Shown here piece after piece: positions 46,840-60,329 of a stretch of 64,000 nt of DNA. Position 1 is the first letter of the stretch. The number at the start of each line of letters is the position of its first letter. Origin of the DNA: Dermacentor variabilis (Eukaryota; Arthropoda; Arachnida; Ixodida; Ixodidae); the NCBI RefSeq assembly GCF_050947875.1, contig NC_134569.1, positions 34,020,777 to 34,084,776 on the forward strand, in the 5' to 3' direction. Made by a program: the position numbers and the translations under genes. The notes beneath the pieces were generated by a model. The model searched no databases, had not been told where the DNA came from, and saw only the letters and a program-made list of their open reading frames with translations.

Positions 46840-49800
46840 TTCCTGGGCTAGTAAACAAAAATTGTGCAGATGCTTTTGGTTTAAGGCATGCGGCTGCGCA
46901 CGTATTTGGCTTGAAGGGTAAGAGCTTTCGGTGCATTTATTTACTGTACCCATCTTTTACGTCTTTGTCTTCTTGTTTGCATTGGCTGGACAGCCGCGCG
47001 TGTTCGCCTATAGCTTTGTATTTTCTTAGACTAATTTGCAGCATGTGTTACTTGCAAGTGTGCGTGTCGAGCGATGCGCAAATCACGTAAAGCCTCCCTC
47101 ATCGCGCTAGTCACGATTACTGGCGCACAAAACTAGAGTGTGCTCCGAAGTGAAATTTAGTGCATGCATTTCTTTTCTCGCAAGACTGCTTTTCCTGGCT
47201 TTAATTTCAAGTTATCGAGAAGGGTGCTCCGTCTGACGCCGTCTTGGGTTTAGATTGTGAGTGGGTTAAAACGGAAGTTTGCTTTAAAAGCCATCTTCTC
47301 ACGTTGTAAAACTGTGAAAAGGCGTTACGTTAAAAAAAGCATGTGTTTTAGTGGAAGTTTAGCGTTAGCGCATCCGAACGAGGGCCATAATCTAAATTCT
47401 TCTTGGTTCACAGTCATCCATCTTCACACCTTTAATTTACAATATTACTTTCTTTGCTCTTCCTGCACTCATGCAGAATCAGGTTAAAGGCAGGCACGAA
47501 ACATCATACACTCGTGGGGATAATTATAAACTCGATTATGCCATTAGCGTATGGAAATATTGCCGTTGCGCCGTAACATTACTCCTTGCTTTTCGCCCTC
47601 ATAATTTGAATAGACAAAAGCAGTAAAAAAGACGTTACGATTGCCTAATAAAACGAGCACTTTCTGTTTCTTACTCACAGCAATTCTCAAGCGAAATCGG
47701 GCCAGAATTTACGAATACCTCGACACTAACGTTTTGGCTCCCCGATTACTTCTAAATACAGTCGAACAAGGCGTGCCGCCATGGAAGGTTCTGATGAAGC
47801 ACCGGCATAATCGCAGCACTTGTATTAAACGTGCGAAACACCAACGCGGCAAAACTGAAACAATAGAAAACTTGGAAATTCGCGAGGCCCTCCATTTCCC
47901 GCCTGAGACGGTGCATGGGAAAGCGGCGTACGTCTGGAAGCGTGCTCTCGTGAACGCCAGTGAAACTGTACCGTCACGCCACTTTGCGTGCGGTGAGTCG
48001 ATTAAGAGCGCGACCGTTTCCCCTCCCGCGGTTTCGTTATAGGCTGGAGAAGCGAACGGGGTTGCCGCAGTACGTTGCGGCAAGCTTGAGGCAAAAGAAC
48101 AGAGAGCGAGCGAAACTTTCACCAACGCAGCGGCCTAAGTCAATTATTTCTAAGAAGATTCAAATCATTGGTGCCCGGGTGAAAGGGAATCGTGAACTGA
48201 AACTCAGTGTGCTCGTGGTTCTAAATAAATCTTCGCTTGTGACCGAGGTGCACCCTGTACAGGATGCCTACAATCACCCACGTTACACTCTGTTGTAGAG
48301 AGGTTCTCTCTTTTTACTTTTTCGCCGTAAAACTGATGACGAAGGAGAAACTCGCAGTGAAAGAATGATTGTTCTGAGACTTCAGTTGTTAAGTGCTTCG
48401 CGCTAACACATGGGGAATGAGACAGCTTTTGTTTCTTTTTCTTTTCATGCGAAATTTCACGACATTTCTCGATTTCACGAGTCTTTATTGACTAACGTAT
48501 TTATTCACTTATTGATTACTGGTGGGAGTGGTTGCGTAAAAAGCTAGCGAAACGTCTGAACAAGATGCGTGGGGTGAGCTGGTTTATTATACTGAATAAA
48601 TCACCACGCAGAGGGGCGGCAGTTGCGGTGGTAACACATCTGTTAACTTGAGAAAGGACAAAAATAGGTTGCTTGAAAGGGTGCTTAACAAATTCCTTAC
48701 TTCTAATACAGAACCAGCTGAGTTTGTTGCTTTTCATGACCTGTGGTGGGTCGTTTGGTTTCCCTGCATGTGCAGGCAATGAAGTATTTTTTTTTAATTG
48801 CTCTTTCTGAAAAACGCCAGGTGTTAGCGAGCATGAGGTACTGAAAGCTCTCCAGAACTCCGATCCTTCGTTTATTCCATTCTTTCGAACCAGTTATAAA
48901 CAACAATCAATTGCACACCACCTGCACATTACTAAGCAAACATGAAAACACTGCACATTTCTCCCCTACACTGTCAAAAACATGTTTTGTTCCGGTGACA
49001 CAGTTTTGTAAGTACTGTAAAACTATGCATACTGTAACAATCTTACAGCTGATAGAAAGTTCTTATTCTCGTTTGATTTGATGTTAGTAATAACTTCCTT
49101 AGGTATTTCTTAATTATCTCGTGTTTTGTGCATTTGGATGCCTAAATAAAATACTTTAACTTTGACTAATATTTTCGAACATTAGAACCGTTTTCTAACT
49201 TGAACATGCTCATAACCTGTACATATTATTTTGGAATTGGTTCTTATCTAATGTGCGCATAACGATTTGCTTTGTAACTGAGGCTACCTACCTTTAATTC
49301 TTTGTATTATTGTAATTTTCCCCAACTATAAATTATGACGCTTCCTGGAAACAGTCCAGATGCACACTGCTGCTTGTAGCCCTGGAGGACGTTTCCTAGG
49401 GTACACTAGGGAAAAAAATGAAATGGAAAATTCAACCTGTCATGTCCCCTGCGTGGCGCACGTCTTCTTTAGCACTCTTTAATTTATTCCGTATAGGGAA
49501 GCGTTGTTGTTGGTTGACCATCTGCCAACAATAAAGAACAGGTGCGCGCCTGAGAATGATTTTTTCTCGTTTTGAGAGCAACAAGAATTAACTACACTAT
49601 CAATGTACGTAATAAGTGAGACACAGAATCTTAAAAAAAAAAAAACGCATATTTTTTTCTTTTTCTGTTCTTTATGCCTTGTCTTGTTCACTGTTATTCT
49701 TCTAGTGAATATTGACACACATCCCATAAATTTAGAGAAGCTTTGTTCTGTAGCTTAAATATTATTATTCCTACCGCGTCGAATATCTGGTCATTAAGTG

Positions 49801-49904
49801 AACTGAATTCAGAGCAAATATTGCTTACAAAGGCGTACGTTGAGACTTGTATTTGGACAAGGAACTTCGCAGGAAAGTGTGTTCTGCAATAGGTGACATT
49901 CGCA
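46840..49904. other. no gene recognised
   Basis: A GC-richer part at 47700-48130 keeps frames open on both strands (plus 47641-48042, minus 47709-48125), which argues against either being a real exon. The remainder is AT-rich with T-tracts. Confidence 0.35.
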
Positions 49905-50110
49905 ATCTAATTTGGCGGAAAGCGATGCTGAGCAGTATATAAAAAAAAGAAAGAACAAAAACGTGAGACATGCCACATAATAATCGACTTCGAGCATAAC
50001 GAGAACAAGGTAAAAGCGGGAGCCAACGTTTCGACTAGTCGACTTTTCTTTTTCAAGACATTTACCACCTTAGGCCTGACGGGTATCCGCATAAATAATT
50101 AAATGTTTAT
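49905..50110 (-). mobile_element. PLE-like terminal remnant
   Basis: On the minus strand GTCTTGAAAAAGAAAAGTCG leads into a 12-bp palindrome TCGACTAGTCGA (50031-50042) and then GAAACGTTGGCTCCCGC. From memory such a block, with GACAAGT/ACTTGTC in place of the palindrome, occurs in the untranslated ends of Penelope-like elements, where hammerhead ribozymes have been described. A frame with KKSRLVETLAPAF runs over it. No polymerase is attached. Confidence 0.35.
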
Positions 50111-52247
<2,137 letters not shown>

Positions 52248-53269
52248 GCCGTCTCCTTTGAAACAGCGCAGAGAGAAAGTCACCTAGCTTGCATGATTTA
52301 TTCAGGTTTTGCTACATTTATCACCATGTATCCTTTTCTCTATCTGACCTCTATCTTAATTTTGGTATTTAAAATCTCTATCACAATATTGTGCTAATAC
52401 CTACGCTTGAAATGACTACATTTCTATCAATCTATTCCGGGCTTTCTACAGTGAAGCTGTATATGGCTAGCCGATTCATTCGTCCGCCCGTTCGTCTGTC
52501 GCCTGTACGCCGAAAACTCCCCGGCGCAACCCCATGCGCATGCGTGAAAAAAGAAAAGTAAAAGAGAGGCGCGTGATTGGCTGCGCAAGTAGTGACGTTG
52601 TCGCTCTCTGTCGTAGCCACGCGCGCGTACAACAGTTTCTCTCCGGCTCTGAAGTAGGCCATGCGTCATACGTAGTGCTGAGGAGCAGCAACACCGCGAG
52701 CAGAACCGGGAACGAGCAAATATGTCGTGCCGATGCTGCAGCCCGGCCACAAGAACAGGCTGGTACAGCCGAGCGCAAGGAGCAACTGCATACCGAGGAT
52801 CCAGCAGCCTACCAAGCCGTCGTTTAATACACCGTCAGGGTTAATCCTGTTATAAACACTGTGACCGCACTGGCTTCTTTGAATACCAATGCTTCGGGAA
52901 AGGGGACGCTCTCTACGTGTCTTGCTGGGTGAATATTTTGGCATTTCATTACCATCTGCCGAACTATTTCCGGGCTTTCTTGCAAAACACACATTATTCA
53001 TCATGCGGCACATACTTGGTCCGGTGTATTTTTGTCTTAAGCCAGCCAGCTCGGGCCTCAAATAGCAAGGCACTTCCCTTTGAGTTATCATAGAGATTTT
53101 CCCTCCTGATTTTCTTCTTTATACTTTTGTAAATCACCATAGTGTTATTTGTTTCCATACTTTGAACCTATGCTACCGTGTCTGTTTCTCTCACTTTCTT
53201 TTTTATGTTTCCTTGTCGTATGTTTAAATTTTGAATTACCCTGTACTTGGTTGACAGTTTCTTGAACAC
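52248..53269. other. no gene recognised
   Basis: GC-rich stretch 52470-52820 with overlapping ORFs on both strands; one minus frame starts with a hydrophobic, signal-like segment (ICSFPVLLAVLLLL) but has no further support. Confidence 0.3.
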
Positions 53270-53600
53270 CTCTTCCAACGCCAGGCACTGCAGTGTGCCA
53301 TGAATAGACTGGTCTACAGGCCATTTACAGAAACAAAGTTCTTGGGAGCATGGCCTCACAACTCATCAGCCCAGAAAGCCATTCGAGCTTTTCTACAGCA
53401 CCTGAAGACGATAGACCTGAGTTCCCAACTTGATGTATGCTGCACCTGGCGTAGTGCATGCGAAAATGCAATCAAGACTAGTCTTCTCAATTTCTTTCTT
53501 TCAGTCCTCGATCCCCCCCCCCCCCCGGGTGTAGGGTAGTAAACTGGGCAAAGCCTGGTTAACCTCCCTATCTTCTTCCCATCTGCATCTCTCTCCCCCA
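53270..53600 (+). pseudogene. I-group LINE fragment: last codons and 3' UTR
   Basis: The + strand frame from 53300 reads MNRLVYRPFTETKFLGAWPH then SAQKAIRAFLQHLKTIDLSS and QL, the C-terminal end of the same protein as at 9477-9791 on the other strand (there: LNQLHRTPFTLKKILGPWPR). After it comes a poly-C run (53513-53526), GTGTAGGGTAGTAAACTGGG, CTGGTTAACCTCCC and a CT-rich end near 53600. Only about 330 bp of the element were copied. Confidence 0.75.
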
Positions 53601-56233
53601 TTCTGTGTCCATGCATCTGAGGCATATATATTTGTGCACTTAAGCTGGCCATCTTTTCTTTCCTCTTTGTTCCTTAGCCTTTCTTCAAAACAACTTTTGT
53701 CTGCGTTTCTCTGGTGTGGAATACAATAAAAGCAGTAGGGCGCCACATCGCGGACGGCTCGCGCATTCGAGCCGCTACTATTACCTATGACGACCCATAT
53801 AATGTATCCGTATGCGCATATGAGTAAGATGCCTGCATGCTGGCTTGCAAGGGTTGTTGTTGGCATAACAGAAATTATTAAGAATTTTCTAGACAACCAC
53901 ATTTTAGTCGGCGTCCTGTTTTTTATTCCTATTATGCCGTTACTTCCCGACCAGACAAGATTTCGTCAAACTCTTAATTTCAAGGGTTGTTGTTGTTGTG
54001 TTGCCGGCTGCGCCGCACCTCATGGTATGTGAGTGAAAGGTGTTTTGTTGTTCTTTCGTTTCATCCTTCCTCCTTGACGCCATAGGCGGGAACCAGCAAG
54101 TTGTAGACGCAGAGGAGAGATTAAAGCGCCAAGGACAACGAAGCTGCAGCAAAGACAAGATAAAATTTAATTTTCTTTTACCACTGCGATGTTAAGAATT
54201 TCTCTCTTTGAGCTTTGACGTCATTCTTCTGTGTGGTCATTATTTCTCATGCTTCATTAGTAGAACTGAAAGCGTCGTCTAAAAGCGGCAAGCATACGCC
54301 GTGTTTTCGCGCGACCTGCCATTCCGGGTGAATACAGGGCTAACAGCGGGTAAATAAATAGGTTATGAAGCTAGCAACCAGAGAACCCGCCAAACACACT
54401 ATGGGAGAGCTTGCGACGAGTCCCACCACATCAATTTTTTTTTTGCCTGTCTTCAGAAATCAAGGCAAGACGTAAGCGTAATCGGGAACAGGCGGTGAAA
54501 GACATGCGGCACGGCGCATGCGAGGCACAGAACACGAAAAGCGCATGGAAACGCCACCCGTGACGCGAGGCGAGATTCAGAAGCAGTTCTCTTGGAGCGT
54601 AGAATATGCAACCCTTTCGAACCGGGAATAAAAGAAACTAGCGGGAGAGGGAGGCGAACATGAATAACCGCATCTAGCCCTTGCTTCTCGCGGAACTCAC
54701 GTACGCGCGCGCTGCACACACTACATACTCGGTCGCCGCCGCCGAAACGCATACATGAATGCCGAATGAGAACGCCGGTCATTTATTCCGCGCCACCTAT
54801 AATCAGAAGTCGGAGCCCTTGTCTCGCATGGATGCCGCTGCTGCAGGCGCCGCCGCGGGGGAAGTTTGCCCGGGTCAAAAACACGGGGCGCACCCGGGCC
54901 AAAGTGCTGTCGTTTTCGCAGAAAATCTCGCGCCGTTTCCACGCACCCACGGCATTCGGGGAGTACCAGCACTCACGCGAGCGGCCGAGAACACTCGACT
55001 TTGCCGCGTTTCTCGTTTGTCTTTTCTTCCGTCTTGTTCTTCTGTTTTTCCCGCCACCACATATTTTCGGCGCTAAATTTCTCTTTATTTTTCAGTTTCT
55101 TTTTTTTTCCATGCGCTGGCTCTGGTGCCCCAGCTGAGAAATGTGGCCGCTTTGGAAGATTCGTACTTTTTTTTACCTTCGTGCCTTTTTTTCTGCCTTG
55201 CTGCTCGCAGGCAGAGGGCGAAAACGCGGACGCAAGAGAAGAGTTTACGTTCGCAGAGAGAGTGGCGGAATTTACTGCCCCAAGTTGCGCCGTAAGTCAA
55301 CGTTACGCCCCTTGGATAGCGTTGGAGTTTGCAGCTTTGAAAGTAACTCTGCTGCCTTAACATTTGAATTTACATGCATATGTCAGCAACCATGCGAAAG
55401 AAAGTTCAGGGCGGGAAAGTGCGATGAAACACGTTAGTGTTCGTGTAATGGTGCTCAATATTGGTCTAAGCGGTATAACATGGTACTTTGTTTAGATTTC
55501 TGCCTTTCTTTCTCGCGTGTCACTGTGGTTGCTTTTAGCGCCATCGTAGATAGAAATGCCGAAAAAAATGCTATATTAGGTATCCTCGAAGTCCGAGCTT
55601 ATGTTTCTAGACGTATTAAGCCATATGACATTCAGCTGCGGAGCTAATACATGTCAGTATTGCAGTTATTACTTTGTGAGAGAAGAGAACGATGTCGATA
55701 GCCAACGTCTGCAAGCTGGTACAGGCCCGAACAATGAATACCGACATAACCACGAAACGAAAGTCACGAAGCATTTATCTGGAGCTACTTGCTGTCAAAG
55801 CAAACAAAAATAAACCAACTTTTCTTTTTAAGCGTGTTGGTACAGTTAAACATGAAATGATTAAAAGTATCTACTGTCAACCGGAACTCGTTGTCACTAA
55901 AACAATAATTGCAACTGTAATACGCATCATGCAGCGAACCAAACTTGCCTCGCTGACTGCAGGTCTCGGTGTGCATCTGGAATAGGCAAATGTTACGACT
56001 AACGCGAGGGCAAGTTTTAGTGTGAAAGACATCCCAGCAGAATGTATGACTTACAGCTTCTGTCGGCACTGAAAGCTGTAGGGGCTTACCTGAAACGAGA
56101 AAAGAGGAAGGCACGTAAGTTCAGTGTTCGAAAATCTGTATTATAATGAGAGTTAGGAGATTTACTGCTTGTCACGATAAAGCTTCAAGAAAAGTCAATA
56201 GAAATTATTTCACGTAGCAAATGTTAACATTAA
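53601..56233. other. no gene recognised
   Basis: The GC-rich part 54450-55360 keeps up to five frames open on both strands, so none is accepted as coding. It may be a CpG-rich promoter region, since it lies in an otherwise AT-rich context, but no TATA box or exon could be tied to it. Confidence 0.35.
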
Positions 56234-56288
56234 AGGAGGAGGAGGAGGAGGAGGAGGAGGAGGAGGAGGAGGAGGAGGAGGAGGAGGA
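56234..56288. repeat. (AGG)n microsatellite
   Basis: About 18 AGG units. Confidence 0.95.
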
Positions 56289-58649
56289 TATTGTTGGCTG
56301 CAAGTGGACCGAGCCTTGCAAGGACACGACGGCAATTGTTCCGCCAGAGCAGCTGCATTTAAAGTGCGGAGACGAACATACCAGATCTAACTCAGCTTGA
56401 ACAGATTTAATGCTACCACGACAGATCTTTGAGATTATAAATATATTAGGAGTAAAGTTGAAACGATTATAAGACTCTTAGAAGCAATGTATGAGTCGCA
56501 GGCTTTTAAATCTGCAAGCAAATCAGTTACACAAGAAAACAGAGCCTATATTAGTCCGGAGGTCGTTTTTCAAGTGCGTCTTTTCCACTATAATTTTTTT
56601 CTTTCTCGGAGCCATCAAAGTGAACAAATTTTCACATGTGCATTAGACGCAGCATTCGCGGAAAGGGATAATAACGCTATGAATGAATCACCATTCGCCT
56701 CCGACAAAAGCCATCATGACGATTGTGATTCTTGGTGGTGATTTACTTATCAAACTTAAATTAATGCTGCTGGAAACGCGATTCTGGGGACGCATTCTCG
56801 GATGATCACTTGCTGCGATATTATTGCCTTCGCAGGACGTAGTGCTTAACTAGCCAATCAGCTCATGCGGTTTTGCTAAACCAACAAAAAGGCGCACTCA
56901 AAGTGATATCGCCGCAAGCGATAGGGCATCTAGGACTATATCCCCTGTAGGTAGCGCCTAATTTACTACTTACAGTCTTTAGCACAAAATAAATCACAGT
57001 AAAGGGGAGCCTTTTAAGTCCGCCACCATGAAATGTGTCCATCGTATATGGGAAAATTGCGTGAGCACTTTTTTTAAGTTGTGTCTGCTTTTATTTCAGT
57101 CCGAGCTGGTCGATATATGAATACCTGGATACCACGCCCCAGCAGACAGAAAAACAAAGACAGAAAAGCAGAGGGGACGCGACGCAAACTAATGGACCCT
57201 GTGAACTGGATAGCGCGGAAGTGGACAGAGGCTAGAGGAGTCCACCACGGTGTTCGACTTTCTCAGCAACAGACACACACACGTGGACACCGCAGGGGGG
57301 AGAAAATGTGGCAGGTCCGATATAGTCGATCCATGAATCGTGCACCACCTTCCCTCAGTTGGCTGCCGCCTCATTTGGTGCAGAGGCGGCCTCGAAACGG
57401 CGTGACCGAAGGCCATTAGTGACGCCACGGTCGCGTCTTTCTGGCGAGACGTGCGCGTAGAAAGAGAACTTCCTCGCCGCCTCACTGCCGAAAGTCCGAA
57501 AAGCGAACGAACGAAGCGCATGCAGGGCAGTTTCCGCCCCGGTTAACCTCGCCTCCTGTTTCCTGGCTACGGCCGTGCGTGCAAAATGAGTCGGATAGCG
57601 AAGCATGCGCTTAGAGACAGTGCTCGTGGAACCCTGCTTGTGTGCCGGAACATAAGCTGAACCCTTTGTGGTCTTGCTGTGTCTAGAAAAACGCAATGAT
57701 ACATATTGCTAAAACAAGAATGAAGCATTCTATGCCCACCCCTAATGTTAGGCATTTGCTTTTAACGTTTCGAACGGAAAAAAAAATGCAAGTAACGAGG
57801 AACTCGCATTAATTCTTTGTTAGTAATAAGATTAACTGGGGAGATTACACGACCTCGTAAAAAACCATTTTTGGCATGAACAGGCAATAATTATGAGCAC
57901 ATATTCCTTTGGATACACTAAGTACACTTTTCTTTGATCACAAGGTATAAAACAAACACACATTAGAAGGACTGACATCAGGCGACAAAGCGCGCACCGA
58001 ACCCACTGCTCTCACTCTTGCCACGTGCGAAGTTATGGCAACACCGCGCCGGCTTCGGCTTTCTCTCCCTAAGTTTTAATGGGTAATCCTTCGGTAGCGT
58101 GCAGCCTCGAATGTTTGCTACGACCGCAGTGTGCAAAACAGTTCCTGTCATGACGATTCCTCATGTCTCCCTTGTCTTTCCTCATGAAAGTGAACTAAAT
58201 TGTGCGACTTTTACACATATTCACATAACTATTGTAGTTAAACATATCTGTAGGTCCAACGCACTTATTCGAATCTATGTGAAACAAAGCTTTAGTAAAA
58301 CAGTGCTTTAAATGCTTTACAACTAACGATTCGTAGGATTTCGTTTAGTTTCATCCTATGGAACATATGTCATCTCATGCAATGTTTGTGTTTGTCCACC
58401 ACAAAGCCTACAACATTATTACTATACAATTTTTGACTTATGAAATAAATAAGAATAGTGATTTGGGTGAGTTTATCTAAGTCACTGGCTTGAATTGCAG
58501 TGCGATGCACCGAATAGTGGAAAGAAAATAACCAAGGTTTAGCGAAAGCAGCTGTTTGTCCTTCTTTCGCTAACCTTTCCTTATTTCCTTTTCACAAATC
58601 GGTGCTTCGCGCTGCCAATCACGCCCTTAATATATGCACCGCTCGCAAG
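56289..58649. other. no gene recognised
   Basis: Short ORFs only. The GC-rich part 57190-57560 is open on both strands and unassigned. Confidence 0.35.
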
Positions 58650-58778
58650 CTATGCCGAAATTTAACTCCAAATCAGGCGGATGCACAGTGTGAGACGTCT
58701 ATGGGGAAGAGGAGGATGGCGATGTACGATGCTTGTCAAGGGAAGAATGACGAATACGACAAATGTGTGCACAGAAAG
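58650..58778 (+). CDS. candidate internal exon of a small cysteine-rich protein
   Basis: Between an AG (58648-58649), which is the first AG after the pyrimidine-rich stretch at 58550-58595, and a GT (58779-58780, context AAAG/GTACTA) lie 129 bp, exactly 43 codons, phase 0 at both ends. The translation starts LCRNLTPNQADAQCETSMGK and ends with a DACQGKNDEYDKCVHRK segment: four Cys with spacing 11, 14 and 9, many charged residues. Composition and Cys spacing resemble small secreted helical peptides of ticks, such as microplusin-type antimicrobial proteins, but this is a guess. No neighbouring exon or signal peptide was found. A chance ORF is possible, since the open frame around it is only 63 codons. 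Confidence 0.35.
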
Positions 58779-59984
58779 GTACTACACGTATGAAGCAACA
58801 TCTGGGGAATTGGCCAAGAAAAGATGCGCACCCAGTGCCACAAACACAATGGATAAATCATTACAATCATTTAATCAATACCTTAGTTTATTTTCCAACA
58901 GCAATTGGGGGTTCCTGAGGAAAAAAGCAGTTGCAAACCACTTGAAGGTACCTGAGGGCCCAGGCACTTTCAGGAAAATTATGGAAAATTTGTTGAATTA
59001 AATAATCCGTTGAATATAATCCACCATTCAATTAACAGCTTCGTATGCTCTCAAGATACCCGTGGGCCGAGGTTATTTGTTCCTGTGTTACGTAAGCTTC
59101 TTTTTCACGTTGTTGTTGTTACTACGGCAGAGCGGAGGTGCGCTTACTTACACTACTTTGTCGGCATACCGGAGTTATATTAGCCCTTTCACTGGTACTT
59201 TCATTCAGCGCACATGCAGCCTTCATATATACAAGAAGTATCTCCGCCGAGATGCTGGTGGACCTAGCCGCCAGCACTCAGGCCAAACTCGCGAGAGTAA
59301 GCTAACAAACGTTCGCTTCAATAATAACGCAGCGTTATTTCGTATCGTGTTTTAACGTGCTGAATAAAGCGCGCATAATCTTGCACCCTGGCCGTCATGC
59401 GGCAACTTGCATGTGCTGTTTACAAACGGTACTGCATGAACTAAGCGCAAAATGTCCAGCTTCGCATTTGGCGTCAAGAAACTAAATGGAAATGGCAGGG
59501 GTGCTTGCACAACAGAACATTTGCATTGCACGACTAGCTTATTCAATGTTTCATTGTTCTAACTTGTAAAAGGAATGAAGAACTTATAAGTAGCCTCGTG
59601 TTTTTGAAAGCGGCGTTGTTTGCAGCGTCCACGAATGCCTGAATGAAACGTTAAATTCTGAAGTTGCTATGCTTGATAAGTAAACATCTTGTTACAATGA
59701 AAATAGTACTGCTTACACCAGGTGGCCACCAGCACCTAGGTGTATGCATGCTCCTTGCAAATCGCATGCTGTTGTTCGTTCGAAACTCCTTGTTCTGAAA
59801 CTACTGGTCCTGAGAACCTGTTATTCAGCGAAAAGAATAAACTGAACTTATTTCAAATTTGTACTTATTTAGAAACTTAACTCAGGAACGCCTCTGGGAG
59901 TTGTCTAAGTTTGCATAAGCACTGTGCCACTTGCTCATCTCCACAGAGTCTCGTGTCATTTTTAATGTTACGAAACTTGATTCA
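58779..59984. other. no gene recognised
   Basis: AT-rich sequence with short ORFs; if 58650-58778 is an exon this would be its intron or flank. Confidence 0.35.
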
Positions 59985-60180
59985 ACCAGTATTAACTCTT
60001 ACCCTTACCGGTCATTATAAAACTTATCGGCCTCGATCCCAGCCTTATAAATTATTAACGGTTCTTGTCAACCTTATCGCTACTTAACCTTATTAGAACT
60101 GTTCCGCCGATTCTAAGCCCTTATCCCTCTTTAGCACCTTATACATTCACGTCGAACCATTATCAACCGTGATGAGACCC
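59985..60180. repeat. degenerate CCTTAT-rich stretch
   Basis: CCTTAT, ACTTAT or CATTAT occurs about every 12-25 bp (for example CAACCTTATCGC, TTAACCTTATTAG, CCCTTATCCC, CACCTTATAC). It adjoins the 3' end of the minus-strand LINE that starts at 60180, so on that strand it reads as a run of ATAAGG words behind the element, possibly its decayed tail. Confidence 0.4.
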
Positions 60181-60329
60181 ATATAGATTGTGGTGGTGCT
60201 GTTGCAGCAGGGCGGTTAAAGCATGGTATACATAGCCGGCAACCGTTCCTCTTGAGCCTCCGATGGGTATCAGCATGCCTGTCACCAGCTGTCGATGGCC
60301 CCCATGTCTCGCATGAAGGAAATCGGCAA

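Noticed and set aside
47641..48042. 133-codon + strand ORF opposite a 138-codon minus-strand ORF
   Set aside because: Mutually overlapping, no domain, no splice or promoter context; kept only as part of an unassigned stretch.
53501..53902. 133-codon minus-strand ORF
   Set aside because: It is antisense to the LINE tail at 53500-53600 and so a shadow frame.
54866..55360. 164-codon + strand ORF
   Set aside because: Overlaps several open frames on both strands; contains long Phe/Ser runs from T- and C-rich tracts.
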